This document shows positions 25,184 through 32,561 of a stretch of DNA of 64,000 nucleotides, piece after piece. The position numbers were made by a program, and so were the translations under genes. This DNA comes from Streptomyces sp. NBC_00690 (GTDB taxonomy: Bacteria > Actinomycetota > Actinomycetes > Streptomycetales > Streptomycetaceae), in NCBI RefSeq assembly GCF_036226685.1, contig NZ_CP109009.1:7405501-7469500 (forward strand), read 5' to 3'. The notes under the pieces are model-generated. The model saw nothing but the letters and a program-made list of their open reading frames with translations, searched no databases and was not told the DNA's origin. Each line of letters opens with the position of its first letter. The stretch's first letter is position 1.

Positions 25184-26191
25184 GTGAAGTCAGACCGCCT
25201 GCTCTCGATCATCCTGCTCCTCCAGACGCGCGGTCTGGTGCAAGCAGCCGAACTCGCCGAGCGCCTTGAGGTGTCCGTCCGAACCATCTACCGCGATGTC
25301 GAGGCACTTTCCACCTCCGGCATTCCCATCTACACCGAGCGGGGGCGACACGGAGGCATTGCGCTGCTGCCGGGGTTTCGAACCGACGTCACCGGTCTGA
25401 CAGAGGACGAGTCGAGGGCCCTGTTCGTCCTCACCGCACGCGGAACCCATGCCGCCCTCGGGCTCGATGCCGCATTGGGGTCCGCGCTCCGCAAGGTGAT
25501 GGCGGCGATACCGGAACCGCACCGACCGGCCGCAGAGCTGACGAGTCGGCGCATCCTGGTCGATCCGGAACGCTGGATGATGAGGCCCAGACCCGCAGTC
25601 GATCTCGACATACTCAACTCGGCCGTGTTCACCGACCGCCGACTGGCCCTGCGCTATCGCCGCAGTGGCGCAGTCGAGCCCGGGGACTACGTCCTCGACC
25701 CCTACGGGCTCGTGGTGAAGGCGGGGGTCTGGTACCTCGTGGCCGACAAGTCCGGCTCTCCGCGGCTGTTCCGTGCCGACCGTGTGGTCAAGGCGTCCAT
25801 CATCGACGAGCCGGTGCGCAGAAGGCCCGGTTGGGAGCTCGCCGATGTGTGGAAGACGATGCGATACGAAGCCGAACAGCGCCGCCTCCCCCTGCTGGTG
25901 ACGGTGCGGCTGCGCAAGGACGCCTTGGTGCGCTTCCAGTGCGTGACCTCGGGCCGGATCATCGGGGAGATCGCCCCGGAAGGAGAGGACTGGCTGAGGG
26001 CCGAGCTGGTGTTTGACAACACTTCGGAGACCGGGGTGCTGCTGGCACTCGGTGACCAGCTGGAAGTGCTTTCGCCGCCGGCTGTACGCGAAGAGTTGGC
26101 ACGGGTGGCAGCCTCGGTGGTGGGGGTCTATGCCGTCGGTGCGACCCGAGACGCCACACGGGGCGCCAACGGATCAGGCACCCCCCGGTGA
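25184..26191 (+). CDS. WYL-domain transcriptional regulator (YafY/DeoR-like HTH)
   Basis: A 335-residue regulator. An N-terminal winged HTH (MKSDRLLSIILLLQTRGLVQAAELAERLEVSVRTIYRDVEAL) is followed by a WYL ligand-sensing domain (LVVKAGVWYLVADKSGSPRLFRADRV, around residues 180-210) and a WCX C-terminal extension. WYL proteins usually act on the divergent neighbour, here the DinB-like protein, in response to nucleic acid or small ligands. The GTG start is preceded by GGAGAG at nine bases. An ATG eight codons upstream is the alternative. The stop lies inside a GC-rich hairpin. Confidence 0.88.
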   Translation: MKSDRLLSIILLLQTRGLVQAAELAERLEVSVRTIYRDVEALSTSGIPIYTERGRHGGIALLPGFRTDVTGLTEDESRALFVLTARGTHAALGLDAALGSALRKVMAAIPEPHRPAAELTSRRILVDPERWMMRPRPAVDLDILNSAVFTDRRLALRYRRSGAVEPGDYVLDPYGLVVKAGVWYLVADKSGSPRLFRADRVVKASIIDEPVRRRPGWELADVWKTMRYEAEQRRLPLLVTVRLRKDALVRFQCVTSGRIIGEIAPEGEDWLRAELVFDNTSETGVLLALGDQLEVLSPPAVREELARVAASVVGVYAVGATRDATRGANGSGTPR

Positions 26192-26200
26192 GCCGGGGGG
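26181..26200 (+). terminator. hairpin overlapping the WYL-regulator stop
   Basis: CCCCCCGG/CCGGGGGG with a TGAG loop that includes the stop codon. It separates the regulator from the convergent small membrane-protein gene. Confidence 0.65.
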
Positions 26201-26209
26201 CGGCGGTCC

Positions 26210-26452
26210 TTAGAACGGCAGCCGCCAACGGGCCCGACGACCGGCGGAACTGCTCCGGCTCACGGCACGCGAGCTGCTGTGGAACGGCTTGCTGAGGATG
26301 CGCCCCAGTATCCCGGGCGCCTTGCCGCCGGCACGAGAGCCGAGGCCGAGCGTCCGTTGGGTCCCGCGTTCGGGATGGCGGGAGAGGCGGGGCACGAAGA
26401 AGGCCAGGACGGCCAGTACCACGCAGACGGCGATGATGCCTACGACGATCAT
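26210..26452 (-). CDS. DUF6411-type small membrane protein
   Basis: An 80-residue protein: one N-terminal transmembrane helix (MIVVGIIAVCVVLAVLAFFVPRL), then a basic, Gly/Ser/Arg-rich cytoplasmic tail (GTQRTLGLGSRAGGKAPGILGRILSKPF, ending RARWRLPF). The N-terminal helix and the SRHPxRGTQRTLG block match the Streptomyces DUF6411 family from memory. Function is unknown. It is too short for enzymatic activity and probably acts as a membrane-associated adaptor. No neighbours on its strand. Confidence 0.75.
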   Translation of the reverse strand: MIVVGIIAVCVVLAVLAFFVPRLSRHPERGTQRTLGLGSRAGGKAPGILGRILSKPFHSSSRAVSRSSSAGRRARWRLPF

Positions 26453-26692
26453 CGGTGACTCCTCACTTCGGTTCGATCACTCGCCCGGCACCGACACCGG
26501 TGTGTCGGTCCTCGGAGCCCTGGGCGGTGAGCGGGCAGATCCGGTATGCGACCGGGGCGCGGGGGGCTCATCCCCTCGCTGAACTGCGTCTGCCCGCGAT
26601 GCCGTGCCGCACTCGCCGAAACGAGCGGAGATGTGCCGTCGATGGGACATGCGGGACCGGGGGCGGGGTCCCTTCTTGTGGTGGTGAACGGC
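26453..26692. other. intergenic stretch upstream of the DUF6411 gene
   Basis: About 240 bases that must contain the small membrane-protein promoter. No coding or RNA feature recognised. Confidence 0.4.
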
Positions 26693-26729
26693 GGAACGGG
26701 CCGGAGGGGTGTCCCCTCCGGCCCGTTCC
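26693..26729 (-). terminator. strong hairpin after the chitinase gene
   Basis: A perfect 17-bp stem GGAACGGGCCGGAGGGG/CCCCTCCGGCCCGTTCC with a 3-base loop, 39 bases beyond the chitinase stop. One of the longest perfect stems in the window. Confidence 0.85.
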
Positions 26730-26767
26730 TCACCTTCAGTACATCGGTTGATCAGCGGGTGAGCTGA

Positions 26768-27676
26768 TCAGCACGAGATGTTCGCGCCGGTGGGCACGCC
26801 CAGGATCTGGGTGAAGTTCTTGTACCGGTTGATCCGGCTCTGGACCTGCGCCGGGTTCTTGCCGTCGCACTCCAGGAAGCCGTTGATCGAGCGGATCGTC
26901 TGGCCGAAGCCGGCGCCGCTGACCATGGCGTCGTGGCCGGTGACCGGGCCGGGGCCGTCCTGCGTGTTCCAGTACCAAAGGGCCGTCATCATGCTGATCG
27001 CGGGGTCCGTCTCCACCTTCTCCGGGTGGTTCAACAGATCGATGCCGAGCCAGTCACCGACGGCCTTGTAGTTGAAGTTCCAGCTCAGCTGAATGGGGCC
27101 GCGGCCGTAGTAGGCCGAACCGCCCGCAGGACAGCCGTAGGGCTGGGTGGTGTCGCAGTAGTGGGGGTAGTTGTCCTTGTTGATCTCCGTGATGTAGAAG
27201 AGCCCACCGCTCTCATGACTGATGTTGGCGAGGAAGGCCGCGGCCTCCTGCTTGCGCATCGTGTCCGTGCCGGTGTGGGCGAACTTAGGGAACGCCTTCA
27301 TGGCGTCCGTCAGACCCTTGTAGGTGTAGAACGGATTCCGGCGAGGGAACATCTGGTTGAACTGTTCCTCGCTCACCACGAAGCTGTTCGGGTTCGGGTT
27401 ACCACCCGTGCCGCAGGTGTACGGGTCCCAGTAGTGCGTGCTGACCACCGGGTTGTAGCCCGGGTTGTTGCGCTCGGCGATGTACACCTCACCGTCGTTG
27501 TACTTGACGATGTCACCGGTCTGGTAGTTCGCGCCGGCAACCCAACTGGGGGCGATGGCGCAATCGTCCGCCGGCGAAGCGGCAGAAGCCGTTGCGGTCG
27601 GCACGAGAACCGTCGCTGCCAAGGAACCGGCCGCGACCACGCCGACCATCAGCGCCTTCATACGATCTTTGAGCAC
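26768..27676 (-). CDS. secreted family 19 chitinase with N-terminal chitin-binding domain
   Basis: A 302-residue endochitinase (EC 3.2.1.14) that hydrolyses chitin beta-1,4 bonds outside the cell. Signal peptide residues 1-32 end in ATASA-A. A CBM5/12-type module lies at about 40-90 (APSWVAGANYQTGDIVKYNDGEVY, HYWDPYTC). After a short Asn/Pro linker the GH19 lysozyme-like domain has catalytic acid Glu155 in NISHESGG and the base Glu164, plus AYYGRGPIQLSWNFNY. Start: a GTG with AAGGG about seven bases upstream; an internal ATG (MKALMVG) lacks one. A DasR-like operator lies about 120 bases upstream, as for other Streptomyces chitinases. Confidence 0.92.
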   Translation of the reverse strand: MLKDRMKALMVGVVAAGSLAATVLVPTATASAASPADDCAIAPSWVAGANYQTGDIVKYNDGEVYIAERNNPGYNPVVSTHYWDPYTCGTGGNPNPNSFVVSEEQFNQMFPRRNPFYTYKGLTDAMKAFPKFAHTGTDTMRKQEAAAFLANISHESGGLFYITEINKDNYPHYCDTTQPYGCPAGGSAYYGRGPIQLSWNFNYKAVGDWLGIDLLNHPEKVETDPAISMMTALWYWNTQDGPGPVTGHDAMVSGAGFGQTIRSINGFLECDGKNPAQVQSRINRYKNFTQILGVPTGANISC

Positions 27677-27794
27677 GAGTTTTCCCTTTCGTGCGTCAGC
27701 GGACATGCCTGCGAAGCCCGGTGGAACCGGGTTCGCCAGGCACTCCGTGGCGGGGGTGTAGATCACACTGAAGCGTCCCGAGTGGGGGCGAGTC

Positions 27795-27808
27795 AAGGTA
27801 TAGACCAA
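27795..27808 (-). promoter_or_regulatory. dre-like DasR operator upstream of the chitinase
   Basis: On the minus strand the sequence TTGGTCTATACCTT matches the core of the dre consensus (TGGTCTAGACC) with one mismatch. It lies about 120 bases before the chitinase start, and a partial CTTGACTC (-35-like) follows. DasR, the GlcNAc-responsive GntR repressor, binds such sites in chitinase and GlcNAc-uptake promoters. Confidence 0.6.
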
Positions 27809-28335
27809 TGAAGTTTCTGAAACAACGAGCCAATTTCCAGGGGCCGTTGGCCTGCAAAGAGCTGCGAAGGGCGAGGCGGCTCGGCCGTTTTGCCGGCGCT
27901 CCGGGATGGATCGTTCGGGGTCAGCGGGCACCTGTGCGCCCGATGGCGGTGCAGCCGGTGGATCGGGGGACGCAATGTGCGGGCAGGACGTATTTGCACC
28001 TGCGAGGAGGAGATTGTCGGCGGTGATCCGGATGTCCGTCGATCCCGTCGCGAGCGCGGGAGCGAGGCTTGTATGGGCAGGTCGATCGCTAGGGGAAACG
28101 GCGAAACCGCTGTGCATCAGAAGCAGCGAGGGAGCTGGGACGGTCAACTGCTCACGACCGTCGACGAGATGTGAGGTGGCGCTGCCTCACCCCCGGCGCT
28201 CGACTGCGAAGCCAGGGTGATGGGTGCCGTCGATGTGTCCTCGATGCGTCGACAGGCCCTGCTGGCGCAGGGTGAGCCCCCCAGAGGGAGTTCCCGGACA
28301 AGGGGTCGAAGCGCTCGACTCGGCATGATCGACGA
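27809..28335. other. intergenic stretch upstream of the chitinase promoter, no gene seen
   Basis: About 525 bases with no convincing open frame and mixed strand bias. I looked for a c-di-AMP (ydaO-type) or other riboswitch because cell-wall hydrolase genes often carry one, but saw no supporting motif set in chitinase orientation. Confidence 0.4.
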
Positions 28336-28638
28336 TCAAGGATATTGGTAGAGACTGGTGAAGGCAATGAAAGTTACTGCCAAAATCCAGAGCGGAACAT
28401 GCACGGGGAGCCACCAGTGCTGGAGCAAGAGTAGATCCGGCCGAGCCCTGCGTTCCAGTCGTACGGAGATGACTCGATGCGGTGGGCTGGGACCGTTGCT
28501 CAGGGCATCGAACCCACACTTCACATCGACCCGCTGCACCCCGCGGGTCACAGCAAGCACATCGAACTCCCGACACTTGCCAACTTCCCCTGGCTTCACA
28601 TGCACCCCCCGCGGCACACTCGACGGAGCGTCGAACAC
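28336..28638 (-). CDS. possible small protein with a C-terminal membrane helix
   Basis: A 100-codon frame starting at a GTG. The N-terminal half reads VPRGVHVKPGEVGKCREFDVL and VTRGVQRVDVKCGFDALSNG, the C-terminus is a hydrophobic helix VPLWILAVTFIAFTSLY with two residues after it. The sense of the sequence (balanced composition, one clean membrane segment, few arginines for an antisense frame) suggests a real gene divergent from the next one, but the start is uncertain and no family is recognised. It could be chance. Confidence 0.35.
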   Translation of the reverse strand: MFDAPSSVPRGVHVKPGEVGKCREFDVLAVTRGVQRVDVKCGFDALSNGPSPPHRVISVRLERRARPDLLLLQHWWLPVHVPLWILAVTFIAFTSLYQYP

Positions 28639-28668
28639 CGCGAAGCCGTCGATCAGGAGGGAGCCGGA

Positions 28669-29094
28669 GTGGAACCCTCCCAGTCGCAGATTGAGCCGGT
28701 GCGGAAGGTCGATGCGGCCCTGCGGTCGCTGGGGGCTGCGGGCGACGAATGGACCGAACGGACGGAGGAGGAAGCCTGGTTCGCCGACTGGGCAGGTGAC
28801 CTGGACGGCATCGAGCTGTACATCGGCCTGATGGGTCATGGGCGCCACCCTGATGTGATCCGGGTGCTGCTCGACGACTGGGTGTTCGACCATGTCGTGG
28901 TGGAGCATCTGGAGGCATTCCTCACAGCAGTCTTCTCCGGTCGGGCCCGTCTGAGCAACGCGAGCTGGCTGTTCTTCTTCCACCATCAGGTACTGGAGAT
29001 CCCGGCAGGTGGCACCTCGTACTCCGCGGGACGAGGGGTGCAGGACCAGGACCGCCTCTCCCGATGGGAGCGGAACATCTTCGTCGACGAATGA
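28669..29094 (+). CDS. hypothetical acidic protein
   Basis: A 141-residue acidic protein not recognised as a known family. An excellent AGGAGG eight bases before the GTG fixes the start. The longer frame upstream is unconvincing. The body is helical and Trp/Asp-rich (DEWTERTEEEAWFADWAGDLDGIELYIGLMGHG, VIRVLLDDWVFDHVVVEHLEAFLTAVFSG, ASWLFFFHHQVLEIP). No signal peptide. The stop lies inside a tandem 20-bp repeat, so the C-terminus may have been altered by repeat duplication. Its possible divergent partner starts only about 30 bases away. Confidence 0.65.
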   Translation: MEPSQSQIEPVRKVDAALRSLGAAGDEWTERTEEEAWFADWAGDLDGIELYIGLMGHGRHPDVIRVLLDDWVFDHVVVEHLEAFLTAVFSGRARLSNASWLFFFHHQVLEIPAGGTSYSAGRGVQDQDRLSRWERNIFVDE

Positions 29095-29128
29095 AGACGA
29101 ACGAAGGTGAATGAAGACGAACGAAGGT
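29089..29128 (+). repeat. tandem 20-bp direct repeat (two perfect copies)
   Basis: The unit GAATGAAGACGAACGAAGGT occurs twice head to tail with no mismatch. The first copy contains the TGA stop of the preceding gene. A degenerate third start (GACTGAATG) follows. It is purine-rich on this strand, unlike the surrounding sequence. Confidence 0.85.
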
Positions 29129-29284
29129 GACTGAATGCAAGCGAAGCTGCGCCCCACGACGAGGTGACAGGGCCAGGGTCACGGTCTATGGCAGCCACCG
29201 GGGCACCGGGGGAGCAGAGCCCGAGCTGCGCTCCCACCGGCTCGCGAGAGCCATCGCCCGTCCGGCGCCTCGGCCACAACGGAG

Positions 29285-29500
29285 CTAGCCCGGACCCGGC
29301 TGGAGCTCTGCCACCAGCCGGAAGAACGCGGCCTCGTTTCCTGCCATGCCCAATGCGCCGAGGGCCTCGTCGACCTCCGAGATGGGCACGGTCAGTAGGG
29401 GCAGGACCGCAGGAGTGTGTGTCGGTCCGTCGAGCACGGCCCGCGCGGTCTGGAGCAGCCGTAGATACGCCTGCGCCGCAGCGAGCTCACGATGGGTCAT
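29285..29500 (-). CDS. small hypothetical protein (71 aa)
   Basis: A short helical protein: MTHRELAAAQAYLRLLQTAR, a proline-containing linker, VPISEVDEALGALG and AAFFRLVAELQPGPG. A near-consensus GGAGG five bases before the ATG argues that it is translated. No membrane segment, cysteine motif or signal peptide. It resembles regulatory or antitoxin-sized proteins only in size, and I do not assign a function. It lies just downstream of the permease terminator on the same strand. Confidence 0.6.
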   Translation of the reverse strand: MTHRELAAAQAYLRLLQTARAVLDGPTHTPAVLPLLTVPISEVDEALGALGMAGNEAAFFRLVAELQPGPG

Positions 29501-29576
29501 GTCAGCCTCCCGGGGGACGAGATGTCGGACCGTCAGCATCTCGTGTCGCACTGACATCGCCGAGTCGGCACAGCAG

Positions 29577-29617
29577 CACGGGGCCCGGCCCTCCGTCCGA
29601 GTGGGCCGGACCCCGTG
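29577..29617 (-). terminator. terminator after the second APC permease
   Basis: Stem CACGGGGcCCGGCCC/GGGCCGGaCCCCGTG (15 positions, one mismatch pair) with an 11-base loop, about 20 bases beyond the permease stop. Confidence 0.8.
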
Positions 29618-29636
29618 GGGCTTCACCTTGAAGGCG

Positions 29637-31166
29637 TCAGACGATCTGGTCTTCCAGTTCGGCCTGCTCGCGCGCCGACCCGTATGCCTTCGGCGTTCCA
29701 TAGGATCCGCGGGCGACGAACCACCAGACGGTCGCCAGGGTCAACACCGTGACCAGTGCCACCGACGCGTAGTTCATGGTGTCCACCGTGACCGGACTCG
29801 ACTGCGGGAGCAGGAAGAGGACGGTCACGAAGGCCACCCACACCACCGCGATCCAGCCGATGGGCTTGCTCCACTTGCCGAGGGTCCATGGCCCCGGTTC
29901 GAACCGGTCGCCCGCCCGCAGCTTGAGATAGACCGGGATCACATAGGCGGGAGTGATGCCGATGACGTTGATCGCGGTCACCGCGCCGTAGGCGGTCGAG
30001 GAGTAGAGCGAAGGCAGCGCCAGCACACAGGCGAATCCCACCGACAGCCACACCGCGGGCACGGGGGTCTGCGTCTTGCTGCTGACCTTGCGCCACAGCG
30101 CCGATCCGGGCAGTGCATTGTCCCGACTGAAGGCGAAGACCATGCGGCTCGCCGCGGCTACCTCGGCATTGCCGCAGAACAACTGGGCGACGATGATCAC
30201 GAGCAGCAGTGCGGTGGCACCACCGGTGCCGAGTGCGTCCAACAGAATCTGGGCCGGGGGCACCCCGGATGAGCTGTTGAGAGCGCCGTCGTAGTCCTGG
30301 ATGGCGAACGTGAGACCCGCGAGCAGGGCGAACCCCGCGATCCATGAGACCCAGATCGCGCGCACGATGCCCTGGGCGGCGGTCACGGAGGCGTTAGAGG
30401 TCTCCTCCGAGAGATGCGCCGACGCGTCGTATCCCGAGAAAGTGTATTGGGCGAGCAGTAGACCGATCGCCGCGACGTAGATGGGGTTCTCCCATCCGGT
30501 GTTGTTGACGAACTCGGTGAACACGAACTCGGGGGACTGGTGGTCCTTCGGCACGACGGCCAGCACGCCGACGATCAGGGCGACGCCCCCCAGATGCCAC
30601 CAGACGCTGATCGAGTTGAGCACGCTGACCAGCCTCACACCGAAGAGGTTCAGCGTGGCGTGCAGCAGCAGGATGCAGATGAAGATGAGCATCGTGGTGC
30701 CCGGGGTGGGTTCGAACCCCCACTGGAGGTGTAGCAGCGCACCGGTGAACAGGGCGGCGCCGTAGTCGATGCCGGCGATGGCTCCGAGCAGTCCGAGGAG
30801 GTTCAACCAGCCCGTGTACCAACCCCACTTACGCCCGCCGAGCCGGTCGGCCATGTAGTACAACGCACCCGACGTGGGGTACGCGCTGGTCACCTCGGCC
30901 AGTGCCATGCCCACACAGAGGACGAACAGACCGACGATGGCCCAACCCCACATCATGACCGCCGGTCCACCGGTGTTCATGCCGAAGGCGTACAGCGTCA
31001 TGCATCCGGAGAGGATGGAGATCACGGAGAAGCTGATGGCGAAGTTGCCGAAGCCTCCCATTCGGCGGGCGAGAACGGGCTGATAGCCCAGCTCTCTCAG
31101 CCGTTCCTCTTCGTCGATCGGGGCCGCAGAGGTCGAATTCGACCATCTTGGTCCGGGTATGGACAT
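29637..31166 (-). CDS. APC-superfamily amino acid/amine permease, second copy
   Basis: A 509-residue inner-membrane carrier with about 12 transmembrane segments. The N-terminal DEEERLRELGYQPVLARRMGGFGNFAISFSVISILSGCMTLYAFG is typical of the GABA-permease/BAT1 branch. The block YDASAHLSEETSNASVTAAQGIVRAI is the conserved motif of APC transporters. GGAGG lies seven bases before the ATG. It shares a neighbourhood with the FGGY kinase at 32562, repeating the permease-kinase pairing at 15453-18433, although the two permeases are from different branches. An amine-containing substrate for the kinase is inferred. Confidence 0.88.
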   Translation of the reverse strand: MSIPGPRWSNSTSAAPIDEEERLRELGYQPVLARRMGGFGNFAISFSVISILSGCMTLYAFGMNTGGPAVMMWGWAIVGLFVLCVGMALAEVTSAYPTSGALYYMADRLGGRKWGWYTGWLNLLGLLGAIAGIDYGAALFTGALLHLQWGFEPTPGTTMLIFICILLLHATLNLFGVRLVSVLNSISVWWHLGGVALIVGVLAVVPKDHQSPEFVFTEFVNNTGWENPIYVAAIGLLLAQYTFSGYDASAHLSEETSNASVTAAQGIVRAIWVSWIAGFALLAGLTFAIQDYDGALNSSSGVPPAQILLDALGTGGATALLLVIIVAQLFCGNAEVAAASRMVFAFSRDNALPGSALWRKVSSKTQTPVPAVWLSVGFACVLALPSLYSSTAYGAVTAINVIGITPAYVIPVYLKLRAGDRFEPGPWTLGKWSKPIGWIAVVWVAFVTVLFLLPQSSPVTVDTMNYASVALVTVLTLATVWWFVARGSYGTPKAYGSAREQAELEDQIV

Positions 31167-31218
31167 GGAAATACCTCCGGGGGAAGGGTGATGTCTTGGA
31201 AATGCGATGGATGAGTGG

Positions 31219-32217
31219 TCAGAGGCCCGCGTCGCGAGCGGCGCTCAGACACCGGGCACGGGCGCGGAGGTAGACGTCCTCCGCGAGGGCCGAGTCACCG
31301 GGACTTTGCGAGCGGTACAGCCAGGGGGGTGCTGTGTAGTAGGGACCCAGAGCCCTGAAGACCCGAGCGGCCTCGATGAACCGTCCCGCTCCCCACAGTG
31401 CGTGGGCGAGATGGTTGAGGTCGAGCAGCGAGGATTTGGTGGAGTCGACCTGATCGAACCACGACTCCAACGCCACAACAGCCTCACGTGTTGCATCGTC
31501 GGTCACCCAGTGCAGGTCGAGCGCCCGCTCGTGCCCGTTGTCCCTGCGGTAGCGCTCCACCCGTACGTAGAGCGGGAGCGCCAGGATCGCGGAGCCGACG
31601 GGGGCGGCAGAGGCGGCCCACAGCACGAAGTTCACCGCCTCCGAGAGATGTCCGTTCCCGGATTTGCGGCTGTACACGAACTGGAGCATGCGGTGGTACG
31701 CCTCGCGGTTGAACGGGTCCCGCTTGTGGGCCTCTGCCAGCAGCCCCCAGGGGCCGGGGAACAGCATGGGGCCCGGGGGGACCTGTCGGTGTTCCTCCAG
31801 CCGTTGTTTGTCGTCGAGTTGGGCGAGCGCGAGCAGGCAGACCCACGGCACCGGGTCGTTGGGTGCTTGGTGGGCGGCGATACGGCAAGCGTCCCAAGCC
31901 TCGTGCCACAGATCCTGGGTCCGCGCATGGCCCTCGCGATGAGCCCTGAGCGCGCGCTCGACCGACACCCGGCAGTGCATCACGATCGCCGACAGGGAGG
32001 CGGGCTCTTCGGTCCGCCAGGCGTGCACTGCATCGGAGCCCGCCGCAACTGCGGCCAGCACCTGGGTGCGCTGTGTCCACATGCCCCAATCGGCCGTGGA
32101 GTTCAGCAGGTTGCGCATCGACAACCAGCGGCCCGTCCTCAAATCCTGCATGGCGGAGCGCAGCTCGTTGTCATGGCCCGCCGGGTGGTATACCGGGCGA
32201 AACTGGTCCTGGGACAT
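31219..32217 (-). CDS. hypothetical TPR-like helical protein
   Basis: A 332-residue cytosolic protein of helical repeats rich in Trp, Ala and His (RTQDLWHEAWDACRIAAHQAPNDPVPWVCLLALAQL, NREAYHRMLQFVYSRKSGNGHLSEAVNFVLWAAS, LDLNHLAHALWGAGRFIEAARVFRALGPYYTAPPWLY). The repeated alpha-alpha hairpins with APNDPVPW look like a tetratricopeptide variant found in many streptomycetes without a known role. An upstream in-frame ATG at 32286 adds 23 Gly/Thr-rich residues; neither start has a strong ribosome binding site. Immediately upstream of the permease on the same strand and divergent from the kinase. Confidence 0.65.
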   Translation of the reverse strand: MSQDQFRPVYHPAGHDNELRSAMQDLRTGRWLSMRNLLNSTADWGMWTQRTQVLAAVAAGSDAVHAWRTEEPASLSAIVMHCRVSVERALRAHREGHARTQDLWHEAWDACRIAAHQAPNDPVPWVCLLALAQLDDKQRLEEHRQVPPGPMLFPGPWGLLAEAHKRDPFNREAYHRMLQFVYSRKSGNGHLSEAVNFVLWAASAAPVGSAILALPLYVRVERYRRDNGHERALDLHWVTDDATREAVVALESWFDQVDSTKSSLLDLNHLAHALWGAGRFIEAARVFRALGPYYTAPPWLYRSQSPGDSALAEDVYLRARARCLSAARDAGL

Positions 32218-32286
32218 CAGTCCGCCGCCGCCCCCATCGGTCTGCGTCGGCTTGGATGTCGCACAAAGGTCGTCATGGGTCCTCAT

Positions 32287-32561
32287 AGGGACGGGTGGGG
32301 GGTGGGAGCGGAGTGGGTGTGTCTCGATCCACTCCGCGTATGCGCGCCGATCTTACTCAACCCGACGACAACGACAAGAAGTTGATTGCTACGGATCGAT
32401 GAAGCCGTGTGCGTTAGCGATCAACGTCCTCACCAGGGACGTACCTTGACGTATCGCGATGCCTGATCCACCCTGGCGTGTCGTCAACGATCATTGATCA
32501 AGGGGTTCTTGACGCATTCGTGATGATCGAGGGTCCCGTCAGCTGAAGAACCGGGTGGCCC
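32287..32561. promoter_or_regulatory. AT-rich divergent promoter region of the second kinase
   Basis: About 275 bases between the divergent hypothetical and kinase genes. It is distinctly A/T-richer and holds the partial palindrome CGATCATTGATCA at 32488-32500 and a TTGACG (-35-like) at about 32509. Candidate operator and promoter for the kinase. No adjacent regulator gene. Confidence 0.45.

Noticed and set aside
27809..28335. c-di-AMP (ydaO) riboswitch upstream of the chitinase
   Set aside because: Some GGGGAAACGG-like sequence is present but on the other strand and without the conserved flanking motifs.
29089..29128. Tandem 20-bp repeats considered as a CRISPR array
   Set aside because: Only two units with no spacer and no cas genes. 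A simple tandem duplication explains it.
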